A stretch of 64,000 nucleotides of DNA from Fuerstiella sp041398845 (GCA_041398845.1 JAWKTZ010000006.1:62001-126000), one strand, 5' to 3'; positions 37,038 through 46,825 are shown, counted from the stretch's first letter. Notes: generated by a model from the letters alone, not told the origin. Made by a program: numbers and translations.

Positions 37038-38297
37038 TTATCTGGCGTTTGTGGGCTCCGTTTGCGACGGCAACGGATCGTCAATGCGGAGGTGACCGAC
37101 TGGTATCACGGCCAGTTCCGCGCTGTTGTTGTTCCAGAGTTCGCGCCCCGTGCCAACGCGTCCGATGCCGCCTCCGCTGTTGGAATAGCCGACATACAGC
37201 TTCCCGTCGTGCTCTATGGCATAGGGATAAGACAGAGCCGCCTTTGGATGTGATTCGCCCGGGCCGTCAGGGAATTCGGCATGCCGAATCACGAAGACTT
37301 TGCTGAAGCGGTTTTCGCCCGGTCGACTGACGGCAATCGTCAGTGGCGAACGGCGCTTGCCGCTGTCGGCTGTGGTGGTGCAGATAAGGTATCTCTGGCC
37401 GGTGCTGAGAGTTCCCGCGAAGGGTTTACTGGTGGCCATTGGCAGATTGCTGGACGTCATTTCGCTGAATGTGCGTCCGTAATCATTGCTCGTCGCGATC
37501 AGAGCGTCCGCTTTGTCACCGTAGCGAGCGATGTTGGTGACGTGTTGGCCGTTGACGATGACCGTGGATTCACCCCACATTTTCCGGTTCATGCTTCGCG
37601 GGATCGGGATCGCATCCCATTTCGTGAAGTCATCGCCATGACTGATGGCGACGATGGCCGGATTGCCGTCACCGACTTTCAGGCCGGCCATGATCCAGTT
37701 GCCGTTGTCCATCCTTTGAGGCTCCTGCATGGGCCAGAAGCCGCCTTGGATCACCGTCCCCTGAGGTTGCCATTGCCCGCTGATTTCGTTCAGCACATAA
37801 GCTCTGGTGTGAACACCGGTCATTGTTCCGATGTACGCTCCCTGAAATGCCCACAGCGTTCCACTGTGCGAAAGAAACGCGCCATGGCTGATGCCGACCG
37901 GTCCTTCGCCCGAATCCATGGTCTGCACGTCGCTGAAAGTCCTGCCGTCATCGTCGCTCACGCAGAAACGAGCTTCTTCCGAATCGGTGTTTTCACCACC
38001 TTTGTTGTGGCCGAAGGATGCATACAGTCGCCCCTTGTGAAAGCAGAGTGCCACGCCGTGCAGAAATCGGTAACCATCGTTCTGAAAGTCAAACGGCTTG
38101 ATGACAGAAAACCGCACGTCGTTCAGTACGGGCAGTTCGGCGGTTTTCAGCAGCGGTATTCGTTCGTCCCAGAGTGACGCACGATCGGCGGTTTTGCGGT
38201 CAGGGGGATCGGTCAATGTCAGAATCCGGCTCGACTGCTGTGCGAGTGCGGCGGCGGAAAGGGAGCACAACCAGAAGAGAACTGTCATGCGCGTCAT
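37038..38297 (-). CDS. Secreted sialidase-like (BNR/Asp-box) protein
   Basis: The 419-residue protein has a signal peptide (MTVLFWLCSLSAAALAQQ) and a six-bladed propeller with Asp-box motifs SDDDGRTFSDV and TSNDYGRTFSEM. Propeller segments include GRLYASFGHNKGG, QRMDNGNWIMAGLKV and AIEHDGKLYVGYSNSGG. The Arg triad of true neuraminidases is not certain by eye, so exo-alpha-sialidase is a fold-level name only. It probably acts on a surface glycan. No co-transcribed gene is obvious. Confidence 0.75.
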   Translation of the reverse strand: MTRMTVLFWLCSLSAAALAQQSSRILTLTDPPDRKTADRASLWDERIPLLKTAELPVLNDVRFSVIKPFDFQNDGYRFLHGVALCFHKGRLYASFGHNKGGENTDSEEARFCVSDDDGRTFSDVQTMDSGEGPVGISHGAFLSHSGTLWAFQGAYIGTMTGVHTRAYVLNEISGQWQPQGTVIQGGFWPMQEPQRMDNGNWIMAGLKVGDGNPAIVAISHGDDFTKWDAIPIPRSMNRKMWGESTVIVNGQHVTNIARYGDKADALIATSNDYGRTFSEMTSSNLPMATSKPFAGTLSTGQRYLICTTTADSGKRRSPLTIAVSRPGENRFSKVFVIRHAEFPDGPGESHPKAALSYPYAIEHDGKLYVGYSNSGGGIGRVGTGRELWNNNSAELAVIPVGHLRIDDPLPSQTEPTNAR

Positions 38298-38549
38298 GGA
38301 TTCGCTCTGGATTCGAAGGTGAGACCGGACGTGGCGGGAAATGAGATCAGACAGCCGGATTGAGTATCGCCAAACAGAGTCGGTCTGACAACAGTCGTGT
38401 GTTTCCGAAGGAATTCGATGGGAAAAGAGAGCGACGGGCAGGATGCGACTTTCGTTCCGGATCGAACGGCCACCGTTGAAATACCTTCGTGTGCCATAGT
38501 AAACTCAGATGCCACTTGTTGAACGTCGCTTTTCAGAACCGGTTCCAAC

Positions 38550-40823
38550 ATGACCGCTCCTTCAGACGATTCGAACTCCGAGATTGATTCCGGCCAGGTC
38601 AAAGGTGCGGATAGTTCTGAGGAGGCGACTGTCATCGGCTCTCATCCGACGGCAGACCAACACCAACTGGACGTAACCAGTGCGGTGCCGCCGATCAAGC
38701 GTATGGGAAAATATGCGATTGGGGAAGAAATTGGGCGAGGTGGCATGGGAGTGGTCTGGAAGGCATTCGATCCGGACCTTCAGCGAACCGTCGCTGTCAA
38801 GGAACTGGCCGCCCACCTGGCTCAGAATTCCACATCACGGCGTCGTTTTCGACGGGAAGCCCGGGCTGCTGCAGCAATCAATCACCCCAATGTGCTGACC
38901 ATTCACGCGGTGGAAGAAGATCATGGCGTTCCGTTTCTTGTGATGGAATACGTCAGTGGAAAGTCACTCAAAGAGTACGTTGCGGAAAAAGGCAAAGTCG
39001 ACTTCGTCGAATTCATTCATCTGAGTTGTCAGACAGCTCAGGGGCTCGCAGCCGCTCATGCACAGGGTGTGATTCATCGCGACGTGAAACCGGGAAATGT
39101 GATGCTGGATGAAGGCGCAACGCGGGTGAGTCTGACCGACTTTGGACTGGCCCGAGTGACCTATGACAATCAGGAACTCACATCGAACGACCAGTGTGTC
39201 GGAACGCCTTCCTACATGTCGCCTGAAACTCTGCGTGGCGATCACATCGACGCCCGTTCTGACCTGTTCAGTCTGGGCTGCGTGTTCTATCGGATGTTGA
39301 GTGGGTATTCGCCGTTTCAGGGAAGAACGCAGGGTGAGGTCATTCACCGGATACTGGATTCGAATCCGCGACGTCTGGATGAAGTCGATCCCTCAATCCC
39401 GCCGGTGCTTGCGGATCTTGTCCATCGACTGCTGCAGAAGAATCCCGACGAACGTTATCAGTCAGCGGCTGAGGTCGCCGATATCCTTGCCCGTCTTCAA
39501 AGTCAGATCAATCAGGCAAATACAGACGAAATCGGCAACGTTCTGGCATTCGCCAGAACCACTCCAAAGCCAACGTCAACTCCGGCCGGGCCGCCGGTGT
39601 GGTTGTTGCCGATCGTCGTTGCGGTCACCGCCGTCAGCCTGATCGGCGGGTTATTCTGGTTTTTCCCGAGTGGTCCGGTTGAACCGACAGTTCCTGCAGC
39701 CCCGGCCATGACCAATCCTGCGCCAGGTTCTCCCGGAGTTGTCTCGAATGCTGAGGCACCTCCTGTCCAGCCTGTCGAAAAGTTGATGCAGATCACGGTC
39801 GGAGCGACTCCGGCGGCAGATTTTCCCACGATATCTGAAGCCGTTCGTCATGCTGAAACCGGGGCGACCATCAACGTCATCGGACCAGGACCGTTTGTGG
39901 ATGAAGTGAAGATTGAGGGCTCCGCTTTGAATGGTCTGAGTCTGATCGCCAGCGCTGCCGCAAAGTGGCAATGCAACGGCGACCAGCGATGTCTGTCCAT
40001 CAGCGATGTCACTGACATACGGATTCAGGGTTTTGATTTTGAAATCGCTGCGCCCGCAGGCCGGGCCATCGACTTGTCGGGCGATACCAGAAATGTTCAC
40101 ATTGAAGACTGCAGCTTTCGACACAGTGCAACGGACCACAAACTGTCTTTGGTGCTGGTTGCAACACACCCGCTGGACGCGGAATCTGCCGTCACCATCA
40201 GTCGTTGCCGTTTTCGTGCGAATGGCTCCATCGCCAAGTGTCTCACGTTCGGGTCAGATGGTTCGGCCGCACGAGTCGTGTGCGAACATTGCATCTTTGA
40301 AGCAACGGATACTCATCTCTATCTTGACGATGGCTGTCGTCACCTGAATCTGCGGCACAACATCTTTGTGGGGGGCAGCACCGGAATCAACTTTGGTCTG
40401 AAAGCATGGTGGCCCGACAGCGATATTTCCGTTGTCAACAACACGTTTGCGGGCCAGCAGTACTGGCTGAGTCTGGGTGATTCGTTTAAGTCGGGCACGC
40501 TGCCGTCGGAACGCACGGATTCGCTGGTGTGCAACAATCTGATTCTTGGCGGCCAGAGGACTCTGGGGAACGACAAACAATGGGATGTGGCGATTAACGC
40601 CTGGCAATACAGCAGGAACTGGTGGGAACGTGATGACACCACACGCGACACGGCCGGTCGCGACGGCAGGGTCGCCGAACTGCATGATCGCTTTGACATC
40701 CCGAATCGCACCGACATCGAATCGGCTGAATTCATGGTGCCGAACGCAGGTTCGCCACTGCTGAGATCCGGTGTCGGCACGAACGGCCTGCCCGACTACA
40801 TCGGTGCCAAATCTCGCGAATGA
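38550..40823 (+). CDS. Membrane Ser/Thr protein kinase with C-terminal beta-helix domain
   Basis: The 757-residue protein has an N-terminal Pro/Ser tail, then a Hanks-type kinase (about residues 53-315): glycine loop GRGGMG, catalytic Lys84, HRDVKPGN with Asp178, DFG at 197-199, and SPE in YMSPETLRG. All key residues are present. A single membrane helix lies at about 350-372 (WLLPIVVAVTAVSLIGGLFW). The external ~370 residues are a right-handed beta-helix (PTISEAVRHAETGATINVIG; repeated strands of the pectate-lyase type, e.g. CRFRANGSIAKCLTFGS, CIFEATDTHLYLDDG). Kinases in this phylum often carry unusual sensor domains. This one may sense polysaccharide. The stop codon overlaps a hairpin. Confidence 0.9.
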   Translation: MTAPSDDSNSEIDSGQVKGADSSEEATVIGSHPTADQHQLDVTSAVPPIKRMGKYAIGEEIGRGGMGVVWKAFDPDLQRTVAVKELAAHLAQNSTSRRRFRREARAAAAINHPNVLTIHAVEEDHGVPFLVMEYVSGKSLKEYVAEKGKVDFVEFIHLSCQTAQGLAAAHAQGVIHRDVKPGNVMLDEGATRVSLTDFGLARVTYDNQELTSNDQCVGTPSYMSPETLRGDHIDARSDLFSLGCVFYRMLSGYSPFQGRTQGEVIHRILDSNPRRLDEVDPSIPPVLADLVHRLLQKNPDERYQSAAEVADILARLQSQINQANTDEIGNVLAFARTTPKPTSTPAGPPVWLLPIVVAVTAVSLIGGLFWFFPSGPVEPTVPAAPAMTNPAPGSPGVVSNAEAPPVQPVEKLMQITVGATPAADFPTISEAVRHAETGATINVIGPGPFVDEVKIEGSALNGLSLIASAAAKWQCNGDQRCLSISDVTDIRIQGFDFEIAAPAGRAIDLSGDTRNVHIEDCSFRHSATDHKLSLVLVATHPLDAESAVTISRCRFRANGSIAKCLTFGSDGSAARVVCEHCIFEATDTHLYLDDGCRHLNLRHNIFVGGSTGINFGLKAWWPDSDISVVNNTFAGQQYWLSLGDSFKSGTLPSERTDSLVCNNLILGGQRTLGNDKQWDVAINAWQYSRNWWERDDTTRDTAGRDGRVAELHDRFDIPNRTDIESAEFMVPNAGSPLLRSGVGTNGLPDYIGAKSRE

Positions 40824-40854
40824 TCAACGAATCGGGTTTAAGATTCGCTTGATC
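40822..40854 (+). terminator. Terminator-like hairpin at the end of the kinase gene
   Basis: GATCAACGAATC (40822-40833) pairs with GATTCGCTTGATC (40842-40854) apart from one bulged base, around an 8-base loop. It starts inside the stop codon. There is no U-run after it, so factor-independent termination is uncertain. Confidence 0.45.
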
Positions 40855-40994
40855 CGGTGAACAAAACGCCACGCTGTGCAGGAGTATCAGGGCACTGCCG
40901 TCGTTTTCTGACTTCAGCGTTGCGTTCACCCGGAGAACGACAGTCCAATGATGATCTGTTGAAACTCAATCGATCCTGACGACTGACGGGGCAA

Positions 40995-42341
40995 ATGAAT
41001 CAATTCGAATGCTATCGGGAAGATGATTACGAGGACCTTCCGCCGGTTTCTTCCATGCAGGCCTGGACAGACGCTGGTTATCCTCCGGACGTGCAATGCA
41101 CCGATTCACCACGGCCGTTGTTCGGTCGGCAAAGTGGGCGCGACGAGGAGTATCCGCCGGAGTATGAATTGCCCGAGCCGCTGCTGAGTGCCGCTCGATG
41201 TCAGTCACGGAATGCTGGCGATTTCAAGCCGCCTCAGGGCGTTGTGTATAACGGCATTTCGCGGCCACGGCCGCCGGTTCCTCCGCGACCTCTGAAGATC
41301 GCCTGCGTGGGCCCCAACTTTCGAGTTGGCGGAGTTCGCCAGCATGCACTCAGCCTTGCAAAGTTTTTTGATCCGCGTCGAGCCCGCATTGCAGAGTTCC
41401 TTGTGACGGATTCGACGTCCATCGAACAGCAGGACACAGGCATTGCCCCCGTCATTCCCGTGAGACCATGCAGCGCCGAGACACTGCGACGCACGAGTGA
41501 ACAGTGTGATGTCCTGCTGATGTGGGGAGATGGTTTCAGGCATCATCAGGTCGGAGATCACGCTGTTCGCGTCTTTCTGGCACACGGAGAAACTCAGTGG
41601 ACCCGAAATGCGCTCTGTGAAAATGCTGACATTGTTGACCATGTGATCGCAGTCAGCCGACGTGTGCATGACGCCGTGTGCCATGGATTTCCCACGACCA
41701 CCATACTCAATGGTGTCGATTCCGGTCGGCTGGCCCAGTCCTTTGATCGTGAAACCGTCCGCGCGCGTCTGGCCGTTCGACGGGACGAGTTTCTAATTGG
41801 GTCGGTTGGCAGATTCACTCGGGAAAAGCAGTTTCCTTTGCTGATTCAGGCCGTTGAATCACTTCCACCACAGTTCAAGCTGTTGCTGACTGGATCAGGG
41901 CGACGTGAGCTGGAATTGCTCGAGCTGGCGAATCGCTGTATACCCGGTCGATATGCGTTCGTTCCGGCCCACGATTATCTGGGGAACTATCTGGCGGCCA
42001 TGGATGCGTTCGGGCTGGTCTCAGCACACGAAGGATTTGGGCTGGTGCTGGCCGAAGCGATGATGTGCGGTCGACCCGTCTTTGCGACAAATGTTGGATG
42101 TGTTCCGGACGTCATTTGCGATCGTATCAATGGCGTCATCGTTCAGCCGACAGCAGAGTCCATTGCCGACACCATCCGGCTGATCCACGCGAATCCCCAA
42201 TGGGCACGCGGCATGGCCGCACAGGGACAGGAATTCGCCAGTCAACATCTTCATGCGTCGCGAATGGCGGCTGAATATGAAGACCTGTTGCTGCGACTGG
42301 TGAGCGATCGGCGAGCTTCCGGACACGGAATGAATCCGTGA
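40995..42341 (+). CDS. Family 4 glycosyltransferase
   Basis: The 448-residue product has an unusual acidic and Pro-rich N-terminal extension of ~95 residues (ECYREDDYEDLPPVSSMQAW), then a GT-B fold: KIACVGPNFRVGGVRQHALS at about 97-116, and IGSVGRFTREKQFPLLIQAV and HEGFGLVLAEAMMCGRPVFA in the C-terminal half, with the E-x7-E donor-binding motif. It transfers a sugar from a nucleotide-sugar donor. It overlaps the next gene by 4 bases (GTGA), so the two are translationally coupled. Confidence 0.88.
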   Translation: MNQFECYREDDYEDLPPVSSMQAWTDAGYPPDVQCTDSPRPLFGRQSGRDEEYPPEYELPEPLLSAARCQSRNAGDFKPPQGVVYNGISRPRPPVPPRPLKIACVGPNFRVGGVRQHALSLAKFFDPRRARIAEFLVTDSTSIEQQDTGIAPVIPVRPCSAETLRRTSEQCDVLLMWGDGFRHHQVGDHAVRVFLAHGETQWTRNALCENADIVDHVIAVSRRVHDAVCHGFPTTTILNGVDSGRLAQSFDRETVRARLAVRRDEFLIGSVGRFTREKQFPLLIQAVESLPPQFKLLLTGSGRRELELLELANRCIPGRYAFVPAHDYLGNYLAAMDAFGLVSAHEGFGLVLAEAMMCGRPVFATNVGCVPDVICDRINGVIVQPTAESIADTIRLIHANPQWARGMAAQGQEFASQHLHASRMAAEYEDLLLRLVSDRRASGHGMNP

Positions 42342-43612
42342 CGATCGGTATCACAAACTGCCTGTTTGGAACACGCCCCATTGCCGCACACTGCCCGGGG
42401 CCTCTGCACGGTCGGTGGCATCACTTCGCCGACGCCGTCATCAATCAACCTGCGCAGCAGTGCGAATGTCCGGATGTCACCGTTCTGACGTGGAATACGG
42501 GTGAGCGTCCTTCCCGACCCAACAAACCCTGCGGCGTGCTGGAACGCAGTCTACTGCAGTTGGGCATTCAGCCGACGGTTCTGGCTCAGGGAAAACGCAA
42601 CTGGAAGAATCGCGACAAGTTTGCCGTCACGGCCGAGGCGTTATCAAACGTCAGAACGCGGTACGTTATTGGGGCCGATTCTGCCGATGTCGTCTTTTTC
42701 GCGAATCCTCAGATTGCCGTAGACCGTTTTCGCCAGCATCATTCATGTCAGTTGCTGTTCAATGCAACAGGCTCACGCTGCTGGCCGGAACTGCCGTCGT
42801 TTGTTGATTTCCAGCGGTCGCTGCCAATGGCGTCACTGACTCAGGGACGCCACTGGATCAATTCCGGCCTGTTTGTCGGGACGACCGAATTCTGTCGGCA
42901 TTATTTTGCAAAGCTCGCTCTGGAAAAGCCCGTTGCCGGTTATGAAGCGTCGGACCAGGCTGTGGTCATGCAAAGCTGGCCGGACTGGTATCCTGATGTT
43001 CAGGCAGACTATCTGTCGCAGATTTTTCAATGGTTCAACGAAGAACCGCAGGTCATGCGACTGGAACGGCCGCTCGCTCGGCGGCAGAAACAACTGCTCA
43101 AATGGTTTCGAACTCTGCCGTCACCGATGGTCGGCGCTGAAGTTGGCGTGTTTCGCGGCAACACTTCCGAGGCGCTGTTGCGCGAACTGCCGGAACTGAG
43201 TTTATGGATGGTAGATCCGTGGCGGCCATTCGTCGGCCAGTCTGTTTTTGACGCAGATCAACAGCCGGACTTCGATCGTTCCCTTGCCGCTGCCATGGTG
43301 TGGACGGACTTCGCGAAGGATCGTCGTTATGTTCTCAGAGAAGCGTCCCCTGAAGCCGCGTCACGGTTCGCGGATCAGAGCCTGGATTTCGTATTCATTG
43401 ACGGCAATCACCTTTATGAAAACGTGTGCGCCGACATTCAGGCCTGGTGGCCGAAAGTACGTATCGGCGGCCTGCTAACCGGCCACGATTATGGTGTGTA
43501 TGGTGACAGGACAGAACACTGGGGCGTCAGTCGTGCCGTCGACGAATTTGTCGCGGCAGCCGATCGGGATCTGATGTCGGGAATCGACGGCACCTGGTGC
43601 GTCAGGAAATAG
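42338..43612 (+). CDS. Glycosyltransferase-like/SAM methyltransferase fusion
   Basis: A GTG start overlaps the previous stop. Residues ~1-240 resemble a GT domain like that of procollagen-lysine galactosyltransferases/PLOD: RYVIGADSADVVFFANPQ with a DxD-like ADSAD and, later, HWINSGLFVGTTEFCRHYF. Residues ~255-424 form a class I methyltransferase domain: VGAEVGVFRGNTSEALLREL (SAM-binding loop), LWMVDPWRPF, LDFVFIDGNHLYENVCADIQ, and GGLLTGHDYG, like the Methyltransf_24 group. It probably adds and methylates a sugar on the same acceptor as the coupled GT4. Both halves look intact. The fusion is uncommon. Confidence 0.75.
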   Translation: MTIGITNCLFGTRPIAAHCPGPLHGRWHHFADAVINQPAQQCECPDVTVLTWNTGERPSRPNKPCGVLERSLLQLGIQPTVLAQGKRNWKNRDKFAVTAEALSNVRTRYVIGADSADVVFFANPQIAVDRFRQHHSCQLLFNATGSRCWPELPSFVDFQRSLPMASLTQGRHWINSGLFVGTTEFCRHYFAKLALEKPVAGYEASDQAVVMQSWPDWYPDVQADYLSQIFQWFNEEPQVMRLERPLARRQKQLLKWFRTLPSPMVGAEVGVFRGNTSEALLRELPELSLWMVDPWRPFVGQSVFDADQQPDFDRSLAAAMVWTDFAKDRRYVLREASPEAASRFADQSLDFVFIDGNHLYENVCADIQAWWPKVRIGGLLTGHDYGVYGDRTEHWGVSRAVDEFVAAADRDLMSGIDGTWCVRK

Positions 43613-44160
43613 ACGGACCAAAGCCATCAACGAACTCAGATCGGCCTCTGAAAAGCGGTTCCGGAACTCAGTATTCCGATTACCAGACATTCACGTCATG
43701 ACGCCAAAACACCGAAAGCAGACACGACTGCACGTGGTTATCGCAGCAAACCTCTGTTCTGGAAGATCGTAACTACCTGATCACGTATTTCTGGACGCGA
43801 GTTGCAGGTCTGTTCGTCGGGGAAGCAGATTCGAACATCTCACCGAATCGCCCAGTCAGAAAATAATACGTAACGAGAATGAGCGTCGCCTGCTGAGTGC
43901 CGTGGCTCGATTGAGTGACAAGCAACGCCGGATCATTGAGCTGCGGCAGCGTGATGGCCTCACGTTTGTTGAGGTTGCAGAAGTCGAACCACGTGCCAAC
44001 GTAGCTGAACTGATTCCGGGTCGGCCACCTCCACATCTTCGTTGCCGCTGTGCCTTTCTGTCCCGTCGTTGGTTGAGAAACTCTGACAGGCACTGTATCG
44101 TTCGCCGCATGTGCGGTAAATCGATCCGTTCACAGCCAATTCTCTTCAGATCTGCCGCTT
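43613..44160. other. Intergenic region containing a decayed sigma-factor fragment
   Basis: About 550 bases between the fusion gene and the MFS gene. Apart from the fragment at 43773-43985 I see no intact gene. The rest reads as non-coding. Confidence 0.5.
43773..43985 (+). pseudogene. ECF sigma factor remnant (region 4)
   Basis: One frame, open from 43773 after a TAA at 43770-43772, translates to a typical ECF linker and region 4: SPSQKIIRNENERRLLSAVA (from 43848) followed by RLSDKQRRIIELRQRDGLTF and VEVAE (ending near 43982). After VEVAE the homology stops in what should be the middle of the DNA-reading helix-turn-helix. There is no start codon, and region 2 is missing or shifted out of frame. 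I therefore read it as a broken sigma-factor gene, not a working one. Confidence 0.6.
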
Positions 44161-45612
44161 GTGTCTTCCGAACAATCTCAATCGTCTCGCAAATCCACGC
44201 TTCTGATCGTTTTTGTGGTGGTGTTTATCGATCTGCTGGGGTTCGGTATTGTTCTGCCTCTGCTGCCTCGTTACGGAGCTGTGCTGAACGCCAGCAAAAT
44301 GCAGTTGGGACTGCTGATGGCGTCGTTTTCCGCCATGCAGTTTCTGTTTGCTCCGATGTGGGGAGCGTTGTCGGATCGCATCGGGCGACGTCCGGTGTTG
44401 CTGATCGGACTACTGGGCAGCACCGTCGCGTATGCGATGTTCGGGGTCGCCACATCGCTGGGACGCAGCGGCATCATGCTGGGACTTGGAGCTCTGCCGT
44501 GGCTGTTCATCACTCGCATTGCGGCTGGTATTGCCGGAGCCACCATCGCAACGGCTCAGGCGGTCATTGCAGACAGCACGGCTGCGGAAGGTCGCGGCAA
44601 AGGGATGGCATTGATCGGAGCCGCATTCGGAATCGGGTTCACCTTTGGTCCGTTAATCGGAGCCGCCTTTACGTCTGCCAATCCTTCGGTTGCTCTGAAT
44701 GATGCTCAATACGCCGCTGTTCAGGACTGGGACACGTCGACGGAATCGTCGGTCACTCGTGAACAACTGCTCTCTCGCCTGAAACCATACGGCGAACTGC
44801 AGGCCGCAGATATCACGTCCGCCGGGGAACTTGTGGCCCGACTGAGCGATCCGAGCGATGTTCGAGCTGCTCTGCTGGCGCCGCCTTCACCGGCCCCCGG
44901 TTACGTCGCGGCCATCCTGTCGGCAACCGCCTTGATTCTTGCATGGCGTAAACTCCCGGAGTCACGAACAGTGTCTGTGGAGTCCGGTGACATCCGGCGA
45001 CGCAGTGGACTGCTTCAGTTGGGCACGGCATTTCGCCACCTGACGGCGGGCGGTTTGGGAATGATTCTGTCGGCCATCTTCATTACGACATTCGCGTTCG
45101 CTCAGTTTGAAAGCACGCTTTCACTTCTGACTCGGGAATTCGGCTACAGCAGCCAGCGCAACTTTCTGCTGTTCGCATACATCGGAGCCATCCTGATGAT
45201 CGGTCAGGGAGTTCTTGTCCGCCGTCTGCTGCCTCGCATCGGCGAACATCGCATGGCGCTGATCGGAGTGACTCTGATGACGATCGGCTTTGTGCTCATT
45301 GCATTCACCGGAAATCGAACGCTGCCCGCGTCGGCGTTGTGGTTCATCCTGCCGGTGGTCACAATTGGGTTTTCGGCGGTGACTCCATCGCTGCAGTCGC
45401 TGTTGTCTCAGTCGGCCGCCGATGACGAACAGGGAGCCGTTCTCGGAACCGGGCAAAGCCTGTCATCGCTCGCGAGGATTCTGGGACCTTACATCGGCAT
45501 CCAGTTACTGGAGGTGTCTGCCGCGACCCCGTACTTTGCCGGAACCGGCCTGATGCTGCTCGGCGGTCTGGCGATCGCCGGCATCCGAAAGAAAAGCGTA
45601 CTTGATACGTAA
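44161..45612 (+). CDS. MFS transporter (TetA-like DHA1 family)
   Basis: The GTG at 44161 is the start. The 483-residue membrane protein has about twelve hydrophobic segments and the family's motif A (GALSDRIGRRPVLLIGLLGS) in the loop after the second helix. The first helix contains FIDLLGFGIVLPLLPRYG, typical of tetracycline/drug-H+ antiporters. An extra ~85-residue segment after helix 6 (SVALNDAQYAAVQDW through RLSDPSDVRAALLAPPSP) is larger than the usual central loop. The likely role is drug or metabolite efflux; no specific substrate is indicated. Confidence 0.85.
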   Translation: MSSEQSQSSRKSTLLIVFVVVFIDLLGFGIVLPLLPRYGAVLNASKMQLGLLMASFSAMQFLFAPMWGALSDRIGRRPVLLIGLLGSTVAYAMFGVATSLGRSGIMLGLGALPWLFITRIAAGIAGATIATAQAVIADSTAAEGRGKGMALIGAAFGIGFTFGPLIGAAFTSANPSVALNDAQYAAVQDWDTSTESSVTREQLLSRLKPYGELQAADITSAGELVARLSDPSDVRAALLAPPSPAPGYVAAILSATALILAWRKLPESRTVSVESGDIRRRSGLLQLGTAFRHLTAGGLGMILSAIFITTFAFAQFESTLSLLTREFGYSSQRNFLLFAYIGAILMIGQGVLVRRLLPRIGEHRMALIGVTLMTIGFVLIAFTGNRTLPASALWFILPVVTIGFSAVTPSLQSLLSQSAADDEQGAVLGTGQSLSSLARILGPYIGIQLLEVSAATPYFAGTGLMLLGGLAIAGIRKKSVLDT

Positions 45613-45649
45613 CAAGGGCATGGCCCGGTCCCGGAACGATCAACGGTAC

Positions 45650-46825
45650 TCAATGGGCGATTGTTCCGTGATCGGTTGCGTCATCCGCAGGCCACAGCGG
45701 CAGCAGTCGTCCGGCAGCCCACAGCGCGGCGAGAGGCAGCAGCATCACCACGACGGCAGCAATCACGCCTTCGCGGCCGCCGATGTGTACGGTATAGTCC
45801 ACGAAGCCTCGAAAGCTCTTCGAAAACAACTGACCGCCGACCACCACGTTCCAGCGCATCGCAAATACCTGCACCAGAATCAGCAGCGACGCCACGCCGC
45901 TCAAAGCAGACACCGCTTGAACGCTCATTCCGCGACGCATGGCCAGAAGCAGCAGAACAAACGGACACACCGAACCGATCAGCACCTGGATCACACCGTA
46001 AGACACGGCCAGACGTTCAAAGACCAGACTCGACAGCACATGCCATTCGGCTCCGGATTCGTAGGCCATATGAACCAGTTCCAGCATTTCCAGAGTCACC
46101 GCGACGATCAGAGCCACCCACAAATATTGCGTCAGCGAGCGCAGACACGCCGCATCCGGAGACACCTGTCGACGTCGGCACAGAAACAGATACAGCGCGA
46201 TCAATGCCGCGATGCCTGAGACGATCGCCGATGCCAGAAAGATGATCGGCATCAGCGCCGTCGACCACCACGGGTTGGCCTTCACAGCTCCGAACAGAAA
46301 CCCGACGTAACCATGCAGCACGCAGGCAGCCGGAATGCCGACGATGGACAGAATTCGGATCATCCATGCATCAACAGCGCGAGATTCCTCTGTGATTTCG
46401 CGGTCACCGAGGGAGAGCGTGCGATACAGCCACCCCGCCGCGCCGGTGGCTGTCTTTGATCGAGCCACAATGTCGGGGCGAAACACCAGCCACACTTCCA
46501 CCACCAGCAGCAGCATGTAGAGGCTGTAGATGATTCCAAAACCCGCCATGGCCGATGTGGTGCTGGGAGTAATCATGATATTGAACGCTCGTTCCGGATG
46601 ATGCAGGTGCAGCAGCAGCGGAGTCGTCGCGAACGCACAGAAGCACAAAGCTGTCACCAGAGCCAGCCTTGCCACCGGGCGCAGTACTTCCTGATGAAAC
46701 ACGTGATACAAAGCCGACACCACAAACGCTCCGGCCACCAGGCCGGTGATGTAGGGGTACAGCACAATCATGATGCTCCACGGAGTGTGAACATCATTGG
46801 GAAACACAAACGATGCGCCGTCCAT
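45650..46825 (-). CDS. NrfD/PsrC-like quinone-interacting membrane subunit
   Basis: The 391-residue protein has about nine to ten membrane helices and the NrfD/PsrC layout: MIVLYPYITGLVAGAFVVSA at the start and LHHPERAFNIMITPSTTSAM in the third-helix region. Family members pass electrons between the membrane quinone pool and a periplasmic iron-sulfur subunit. Its start overlaps the ferredoxin stop (TGATG), so translation is coupled. It completes a cytochrome/ferredoxin/NrfD unit. Confidence 0.88.
   Translation of the reverse strand: MDGASFVFPNDVHTPWSIMIVLYPYITGLVAGAFVVSALYHVFHQEVLRPVARLALVTALCFCAFATTPLLLHLHHPERAFNIMITPSTTSAMAGFGIIYSLYMLLLVVEVWLVFRPDIVARSKTATGAAGWLYRTLSLGDREITEESRAVDAWMIRILSIVGIPAACVLHGYVGFLFGAVKANPWWSTALMPIIFLASAIVSGIAALIALYLFLCRRRQVSPDAACLRSLTQYLWVALIVAVTLEMLELVHMAYESGAEWHVLSSLVFERLAVSYGVIQVLIGSVCPFVLLLLAMRRGMSVQAVSALSGVASLLILVQVFAMRWNVVVGGQLFSKSFRGFVDYTVHIGGREGVIAAVVVMLLPLAALWAAGRLLPLWPADDATDHGTIAH

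Noticed and set aside
38294..38635. 113-residue minus-strand frame overlapping the kinase start
   Set aside because: It runs antisense over the start of a well-supported kinase and shows no domain.
43902..44702. 266-residue + strand frame running into the MFS transporter
   Set aside because: Only its first ~27 residues resemble a sigma factor; the rest is an out-of-frame reading of the MFS gene. Treated as a pseudogene fragment.
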